From: Amycolatopsis antarctica
GTDB taxonomy: Bacteria; Actinomycetota; Actinomycetes; Mycobacteriales; Pseudonocardiaceae
Direction of reading: 5' to 3'
Length of the DNA: 64,000 bases
Assembly: GCF_002262875.1 (NCBI RefSeq)
Contig: NZ_NKYE01000017.1
Location: 1 to 64,000 of the forward strand
Part shown: positions 54,701-63,700 of the stretch, piece after piece
How the letters are laid out: each line of letters starts with the position of its first letter
How positions within the stretch are numbered: the stretch's first letter is position 1
Made by a program: the position numbers and the translations under genes
Notes under the pieces: generated by a model
The model's database searches: none
Told to the model about the DNA's origin: nothing
Seen by the model: the letters and a program-made list of their open reading frames with translations, nothing else

Positions 54701-57700
54701 CTCGATCGGCTCCGGCGAACTCGTCAAGTCCTGCCACATTCGCTGCAGGTACTGGCCCAACGGCAGATTCCGCGGCTGGCCGGTCCATGGCGTGCGAGCC
54801 AGCCGGAGCCGCCATGCCGCACCGATCAACTGAACAAGATCGTCCACGTTCTTGTAGTGCCCGGGTGGACCAAGCGCTATACCGAGAGCGTCGGCGGCCG
54901 CGTCACGATTCTCTTCGCCGAGGAGTTGATCGAGCGCCCCCCGGTTCACCCATGCCTGATCCCGCTGAGCGTTTGCGTTTGCCCTACTGAGTGCCGCGGT
55001 CCTGCCCTGCTGGTGCACCAGTGCTTCCGGAAGGCCTCGGCGGGCCACACGGAACTGCGGCTCCCAGTGCTCATGGAAGCGCCGTACCGCGGGTACGACC
55101 CGCTCCGGGTCGGTGACGTTCACGTATCGGGCATATGCGTCATCCTCGGCCGCGCCGAAGCCGGTTTCCGGCAGGATCGGCAACTGCCCGTGCGGGGTCC
55201 AGTGGAACAGCAGGTCCGCCTCGGTGCGGATCCGGGTCGAGTCCGCCCAGGGATTGAGCATGGCGCCCGGGTGGAGCGTCCCCGGAACCAGACCGGACGG
55301 ATCGGCTTCGTCGATGATCCCGGCGGCCAGCACCGACACCAGATCCCGGTGTATGCGGGCGCGGTCGGCAGCGGAGAGCGTCTGGCCTTCGGGGAGCCCA
55401 GGGTGCGGCGCGGGCAGACCGAGCATGACCGCGGCGAGTTCACGCGTCTCGCGTGCTGTGCGCGGGTCGCGCGCTTCCAGCTTCGCCCGACTTTGCGCGA
55501 TCAAGTCTCCGTGAGTGCGGTAGAAGGTGGCGAGCCTCGTGTCGAGTTCTCGGTACTGGCGCAGCCGGTCGAACCGCGGGAGCATGTCGGCGATCAGTCG
55601 CTCGGTGTCTGCGACGGCCTCGGTGGCACGGTTGATCCGGGCGCCGTCGTTCAGGCTCGGCCACGCGTTGGGGCCAAGCGCGTCGATTGTCTGCCGCGCG
55701 CGCTGGCCATCCGCCTGTGCGGCGAACTGGACCAGGTAGGCGTCGGTGAACAGTCTGCGCATCCGCCGCCACAAGGACCGCTGCACCAGTGGTGCCGGGC
55801 CTGCGCCCGGCGTGGACTCCGGAAGCGGTCCCATCCTGCGGATCGCTTCACGTTCCGCCCGCGCCAGTTCGTCCGGCGTGTGTTCCGGAGGCATCTTGGG
55901 CCGCAGAGCGTTCAGTTCGTTCTCTATGTCGTCACGGATGCTGGAGATCTCACCGCTCAGGCCACCCCATCGCCCGGACAGCAAACGGTCGAGCGCGTCC
56001 TGGAACGGCACGTCGGTGTGCACACGCGCGATGCCGTCGGAGTTGGCCGTGCGCTGGAATTCCCGGCGCGCCTCGGCGGTCTCTCGCCAGGCCTCCTCCT
56101 CGCCGTAGGTGTCGGCGAGGAACTCGGGTTCCGGCTGCGACGCCAGTTTGCCGGCCAGTGTCATGACCAGCCTCTGGTAGCCATGCAAGCGCTCGTTGGC
56201 CGCGGCCTGCGCGGTTTCCGGTGCGGTGTCGGTCAGTTCCAGCAGCTCGCCCAGCATCAGTTCCGCGTCCCGGCGCCTGCGCTCCGGGTTCACGAGTGGA
56301 GCACCAGCGTCGTCGCTGTCGCCGTCCGCCTCGTCACTGCCCTCGTCGACGGACATGGCGTCGTCGCTGTCCTCGTCGAAGGATACGGCGCCGTCACCGT
56401 CGTCGATGGACATCGCGTGGTCGCCGTCATCGCCGGGAGGGTCCGCGGCATGGTCGCCGGCCGGTCCCGTGAGCTGTCGCATGGCTGCCCATCGGGCCGC
56501 GACGACGTACTCCGGCTGATCGAACCGTCGCTGCAGCGCCTCGAACTCGGTACGCATCTTCGCCGCGAACTCCCGCATGGCCCGCTGCTGCAGCTGGTCG
56601 ATCGACACGTGGCCCACGACAATCGCGAGCTGGTCCAGCCGTTGCCGTGCCCGGGGCGACAGCGCCGTCGATTCGAGGAACGGGACGGCGAGGTACCAGT
56701 GCCCGCGTCGCTGCCAGTCCCGGACCGCGGTGTAGCTGGCCTCGGCCTTCGCGGCGAGAGCAGATTTCACGTCGCCGGCTATCGTCTCGAGCCGGCCGCC
56801 ACCGTGCAGAGCGCTCGCCTTCGCCTGCCCCAGGGCGATCGCCAGGCCAGCCACCGACCCGATCTGGTCGCTCCGCAGAGCATCGCCCAACTCCTTCGCA
56901 CCATCGGCGAACCAGTTCAGGGCCTTCGCGTACTTGTCGGCGTCGAAACCCTGCGGGAGCTGGTCGCTGTCCGGATGCTTGCGATACTCGGTCAGTTTGC
57001 TCCGCAGCTTCTGTTCCAGGTCCGGCGGAATCTCGTTTCCGCCTGCGGTCAGTTCCCGAAGGTCGTGTTCCAGGTGTTCCAGTACCGGGCCGACGCTCTG
57101 ATCGACCGTCCGGAAGGCCGTGACGAGGTGCGCACCGAGCCATGTGGCCCGCTGCTCGCCACGCACACGCGCCGGGTGCCACAGGTGCAGCCGGAACGCG
57201 ATCAAGTCCACCAACCTACGGCGAACCAGCTGCGCCGTCCTGGTCCGGCCCAGTTCAGGATGGGCCAGCATCCAGTCAGCCTCGGCTCGCCACATGCCCA
57301 ACTGGTCGCGTGCCCTGGCGAACTCGTCGAGGTACCGGTTCCTGAAGGCCTCAAGCTCCGCCAGCCGGTCCTGCTCCACGAACAGGCGCGAGAACTCGGC
57401 ACGGAGTTCGTCCGCCATACGCTGTGCCGCGCCCGTGGGACGAAGCCCCCGGGCTTCGTCCGCGGCTCGGGCGGCGACCAGTTCCGTCATGCCCGCCAGT
57501 ACGTCCATCTGCTCCCGTGCGACGCGGACTCGTCGGATGTTCCCGAAGCTCACAGGGTCATCTATGGCACCCCGCTGCTCAACGTCCCGCTGCCACGTCC
57601 TCGCCGCCTCGGCGGCGATTCCTGGCTCGGCGAGCCCCCATGCCTCGAGCACGGTCTGGGCGGCGACCACGATGGACACGTCCTCGGTGACCGACTTCAG

Positions 57701-60700
57701 GCCCGAGTTGTCGGTCAGATTCGACCAGTCAGGGGCCGGGCTACTCGCGGTCAATGCCGGGAAAGCGTCCTCGTCCGGCAGCCCGAGCAACGTCCTGGCC
57801 CGGTCGAGCGCGGCGTCCGGGTCCGGGGTGTGCTCGGTCAGCCGCTTCTCGAACCCACTCGGCCCGGGCTCGAAGTAGAGACGCCGGAACAGCTCGCGCA
57901 GCTCGTAGTCGAGTTGCCGCGCCGAGCCCGCCGGGCTCCTGCCTTCCTGCTCGTCCACCTCTCGTGTCGCGACCTGCTCGGTCATGCCACGCAGAACCGT
58001 CAGTTGTTCACCTGCCCTGGCGAAATCGCCCACGCGCCCCTGGGCGAAGCCGGGCAGCGCCGCCTCGCCGCTGAAGAACGTGGCCATCCCGAGCGCCTGG
58101 CGCGGCACGTTGTCCAGGCCCCAGCCTTCCGCAACGGCCTGGACAGCGACCATGTTCCTGATGCCCTGGCGTACCTGTGCGGGCACGTTCGGCGGAAGGT
58201 CCAGCAGCGCCTCGGCCCGGTTGAGCGAGTCGTCGAGGTCCAGCCTGCCGACGAACCTCGGATCGGCCGGGTAGGTGTGCTTGTTCCTCGACTCCCCGGG
58301 TGCGTGCGGATCGGGTTCCTGCTCGTCGAAGTCGGTTTCCACGACGACCGGTGCGGCGGCCGGGTTCACCGGTGGGGAATACAGGGCCAGGTCGAGGCCG
58401 GGTACCAGCCCCTGGGCGGTACCCACGGGAAGCTGCCGTCCGTGTTCCCGCGCCGTGATCGTCCTGACGGCGCCGACCATGGCGCGCAGGATGCTCGCGC
58501 GCTGACGTGCCTCGACGACCCTGCCCGCGTGCACCCGCACCACGTCGGTCGCCGAACCGAGCCGGGCGGCCTCGGTCCTCAACCACCGCGTCAGCTCCGC
58601 CGCGGAATCCGGACCCGCGAGCCCCTGCTCGGCCAGCACGATCTGGACGGCGACGAGATTCGCGACATCGACCTGGTCGGGCTCCACCGCGGTCGCGGGC
58701 ATGCCCAGCATCTCCCGCGCCCGGTCCAGTCTGGCGTCCGGATCGAACTGCCCCGCGTCCACGTCCGCGGTCTCGGACAACGCACCCCACTGCGGGTGGT
58801 GGTCGAGGAAGATGCCGAGCGTCTCGTCGGACACCTCGTCAGTGACGAAGCGCGTGTAAAAGTCCGTCAGCGCCTGTCGCTTGGCCTGAGTTTGCGTGGG
58901 GAACTCGAAATCGAGGGCGTTGTCGGCGACGGCACGGTCGACATAGGTGAGTTCACTCGCCATGAGGTCCCTGAGCTGCCCCTGCAGCACCGCGGCCAGA
59001 ACGGTGGCCCGGTTCGGGTTGGCTCCCTCGTCGACTGCGCCGAGCAGTGCATCCGCCTCGAGCATTGACGCTTCGACGTCGTCCAGATCGGTGTCGGCGA
59101 TTTCGTAGAGCGCATCCTCCAGCGCGGGCCCCCAGTCGGTGACCAGTTTCGCCGCGGCGATCAGGTCCTCCTGGCCGGGCCGCGGCCCGCTGCGGACGGC
59201 GGCCCGGACGTGGTGCCTGAGCTGCCTGATGTCGCCCACTTCGACTCCGTGGGGCGGGGTGCCGATCGCCGCGTCGAGCGCGGCCATGAGCGGTCTGAAC
59301 GAGGCGGCCCACTCGGTGATCGACGATGCCCCGGACGGCTGCTCGACAGGGGCCTCGGCCATATCGGCGTCGGAGGAATCGGACTCGGCATCCGTGCCGG
59401 AATCGGCGGGCATCCCGGTGGCCACCGCCACAGGTGACCGGTCCGGCAGTGACTGCGGTCCGGTGGCCGCGCCCGGTGGTACCGATGTCTCGGCGAAGAA
59501 GAGTTCGGTGAACTCCGAACCGTCGGTGCGTGGGTCGAGAGTGCTGCCGGTCTGCGGGTCGTAGAACTCGACCGCGCCGTCCTCCGGGTGGCGGTATACC
59601 GCGAACGAGTGCATCTCCGGCCGCCCGGCACTGTCGGCGACCATCGCGTGGATGACACCGAAACTGCCCGGCGGCCGGGTACGCATGTGTTCACGGATCC
59701 CAGCAAGGGAACCGAACGGCCGGTAGTCCTCCCGAGCGAGGTCGAAGACCTGATACGGATCCTGTGGCGGTGTCGGCGGAGCCGCGAACCGGGAGGGCTC
59801 GGGAACCGTGTCCTTTGCGGCGGAAGCCTGCCCGGCCGCGATCATGTTGTAGAACTGCACGACAGCAGCCAGGCAGTTGGTCTGGTACCCCTCGTATCCG
59901 CTCTCACCAGAGCGCGCCCGCCGGTAGTTCCCGGCGTTGATACGCCCCATGAACGGGAACCTGCTCGGCACCCGCGGCCGCGTCTGCCCGGCCTCGACGG
60001 GGGCCTCCCCGGTCCGTGCATCAGCAGGAGGCGTGACGGACGCCGGGCCCGCGGCCCGGTCGCCGCCCAGCCAGGAGAGCTGAGCCACGACGGCGCGTGC
60101 GGAGCCGAGGTCGAGCGTCGGTGAGCCCGGTGGCAGGCCCGCCCGGCGTGCGGATCGCAGTATCTCGTGCGCGACGATCCGCTGGGCAGTCCGCTGGCCG
60201 TCCGGTCCGCTGTCGGGCGCCTGGCCGAGTCTCCGGTACCAGTCGGAGCGCTCCAGCTCCCGAACCGCGCGTGCGGTCCCCTTGTCGCGCTCACGTTCTG
60301 TCAGCGTGCCGAATTCACGCTCCGCCTCCCGCAGTCGGTCGGCAACGCCCTCCTGAGTGGACAGGTCGTACTCGGGTTCGAACCACGCCGGTGCCAGCGC
60401 CGCATCGAACAACCGGTCCAGTTCCGCGTGCGCCGCACTCGAATCCGGCGCCTGGGCGGACTCCAGCCCGGTCAGCGACCAGATCAGGCCCGCCCGTGCC
60501 GCGCCCTCCGCGAACGCGCGGACGTTCGCCGTCGGATCGGCATCCTTGCGGTCGCGGTAAGCCAGGAACGCCAGGGCGTCCAACATGGCGTGGTTCCTGC
60601 TCCGCGCGCGCACCAGTTCGGCCTCGGTCATCGCCGGATCCGGCACCACCCAGCGCAGCGCCCGCATCCGCCAGACTTCCTGTTGCTGAGTGGACAGTTG

Positions 60701-63700
60701 CTGGGCAAGCTGCCCGGAGTGCCGGGTCACGGCGAGCGCCCAGGGCCGGTCGGCGATCAGTTCCGCGGGCTCGGCTGGCCAGGCCGGGCCGATCGTCGTC
60801 CACATGTCTGCGGCGAGGTCCGCGGCCGCCTGCTCGGCCGCGGTCTCAGTGGCGCGTTCACGGGCGGCCGTCTCACCGGCCTGCGGGGTCGGTGCGGTGA
60901 TCGCCGCGAACAGGTCGCTGATGTCATCGCGCCCTTCGGCGTTCGGCTCCCCGTGCCAGCGCATTGCCTCCATCCACGCGTCGGCCAGACCGCCGTGGCC
61001 CGCGGACAGGGCGAGTCGACGGACGGCTTTCGGGTCCTGGGAGGCCAGGTGCGCGATCCCGTCCACGACCCTGCGCATCGCGGGCGAGGACAACGCCTCC
61101 GGCCGGGGAACCCGCTTGCGAACCGAATTCCGCCAACGGTCGAGTTCACCCGGCGCGGCCTCACCTGCCTTCGTGGCGTGCCACCACAGCGTGCTGACCA
61201 CCGAGTCCACCGCGACGCGATCCTCCGCCTCACGGACGGCGTTACGGGCGAGGTTGTCGTCGGCGTGCTCGACGGCCCTGGCGAGCCGGGCGTAGAGCGC
61301 CGTGTCGGCGCCGGCGGGACGCTGCTCCAGCAGCCGCTCAGCCCTGTGCAGGTAGTCGTTCTGCGGCGCTCCCCGCCTGACGCGCGCCGCGTCCCGCCCG
61401 AACCGCTCCCGCACCGGGCGCTCCGCCTCGTGTGCGGCGGTGTGGCTCGCGTGCGCGACGGCGTCGACCATCCGGTCGTACATCGAGTCCAGTCCGGCCT
61501 CGCCGCCTGCCGGGCGCTGCCCGAGCAACCGCGCGGCCCGTCCGCGGTGTTCCTCCGGGGGTGCCGGGCGAACGGTGTCCAGTGGCGTGAGCCATGTCGC
61601 CGCGGCACGGCCCAGCGGCGTGCGCTGCCGTGCCCGGGTAGGCAAAGAACCCTCGATGCGAGACATCGCGGCGAATAGGGACCGCATGCGCGTGTGCACG
61701 TTCTCCGAAGGCGAGAAGGTGTCGTGCACGTTGTCGACGACGCCGTGGGCGAGCGCGGTCGAGGCGAACCGGCGCATCTCCTGGTATGGATCGGCCAGCT
61801 CCTGCGCCATGTACGCCTGGTAGGCGAAAGCGTCCACCAGGGTGGACAACGGCGCCTGCCGCAAATCCGCTGAGGCGATCCCGGTGTGTGCCGTGATCCA
61901 GCTCTCGACCGTGGCGTGGTATTCGCGAACTTCGGTCCGCATATCGCGACTCTGCTCGGCCTGCCAGCTCAGCACGTCCGCCCACGGTCGACGGGCGATC
62001 ACTTCCTCGGATTCCACCGGCGTGTACGGCCCGAGACTCGTCCACAGTTCCATTGCCAGGTCCCGCGACCCCGCCTTTCCGGGCACGCTGTTCAGCGCCC
62101 ACGACAGTCGGTCGTACACGGCCTGCCACACGGGTTGCTCATCGCCGGGACGCGGCCCCAGCAGCTCGCCCGCCAGCTTCTTGGCATTGCCGGACGCCGG
62201 GCCGCGCCTCGCCGGGAAGTGCGCGAACAGGTCGTGCGCGATGTGCGTGAGGTCCATGGTTCCGTCCGCCGGTTCGGCGTAGGACGGTGGCGGCACGTCG
62301 GTGTCCGCCGCCGGGGCGCGCTCTCCCCGGTCGGCCAGGATCATGACGTCTTGTCCGTGCCGCCGGTCGCCGACAAGGTTCGGATTCGGCTGGTGCCAGT
62401 GCAGGAGTTCGTTCAGGCCGACCAGCACCGAACCGTCGCGCCAGACCGCTCCCTCGCGCGCCGAATCGGCGAACCCGCGTGCGTCCTGTCTTCCCAGATA
62501 CTCGGCGGCGACCACGGCTTCGGTCTGGTCGTAGAGGCGGCGGGCGGCATCGGTGTCCTCCCAGCGCGGCGAGATACCCGACGGGCGCGGAAGGGCGAGC
62601 AACTGCTCGGTGGCGCCCACGAAGCCGGCGATGCGAACGTCCCGCTGGGCCTCGTCGAACAGGATCTCGTTGGTCAGCAGCCCCTGCCTGAGCCGTGCGA
62701 CAGCCTCCTCGGTCGGAGTCGTGGCCGCGCCGGAGTTGAACCAGGCCATCCTGGCCACCAGATTGAAAGTCGGTCTCGTCTCCGGCGGCTGCGCGAGACG
62801 GGTGGCACCAATCGCCAGATACACCGCGGTCAGTATCGGCCCGGCCGATTCCGGCAGCACTCCCACTGCCTCCTCGGCGCTCTGCCGGTTGGCCTCGTTG
62901 TCCTCGGCGGTCGTTTCCTTGCTCTCGAATTCCTCTCCCCAGACCAGATCCGCGTCGCGCAAGGACCGGAGCATCTCGGCGGCGGGCCAAGCGGGGTCCT
63001 CGCTCGTCGAGAGTTCGAGCTGGTTCCACAGCCCGTACATCGCGCTGTCGTAGTCGTCCCGGCTGAAGATGTCCGGGTCGAACGGCATGGTCTGGCGAAG
63101 CGCGCCGATGACGGCGACCAGCTCGTCCAGCTCCAGGTTCCCGGGGGGAGGAAGCTTGCTCCCCTCCGGTAGTTCGTCGCTCGGGGGCTGCTCGAGCACC
63201 TGCCGAGCGTGCCTGCGGTGGGTGAGGACATGCTCGACGGCGCGCAAGCCCTTGCCCGTCTCGGTGTGCCAGGGGCCGTTCGAGAGCGCGTCGACCACGT
63301 GCTCGACCGCGGCGTCCACTTGGTCGTCGGGCAGGGTCGCGAGCCGGTGCCCGGCCCACAAGCGTCGAACCTCCAGATCGAAGTCCTCGATGTCCTGCCG
63401 AACCTGTACCCGGATCGCGCCGATGACCTCGATCAGGCCGTCCCGGGCGGGGTGATGCGGTGCCGGGAGTTCCCCGAGGAGCCGCTCCGCCGTCGTCCGC
63501 ACGTCCGCGCCGAAGCGACGACTCCAGTCGGCCCGCAACTCCGCGTCGGCGATCGCCACCGCCCTGTCCAGCTCACCCCCGGACAGCTCGGCGATGCGCA
63601 ACGAGCGCCACTGGTCCGCCGCGGCGTTGACGAATGCCCGGTACGCGACGGTGCGCTTGTTCGACCCCAGCCTCCGTCGTCTCTCGTGCAGGTCCTGAAC

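Noticed and set aside
54593..59068. Plus-strand open frame of about 1,490 codons opposite the giant gene
   Set aside because: It is antisense to the repeat-bearing minus-strand frame, which has coherent repeats and motifs. The plus-strand peptide has none.
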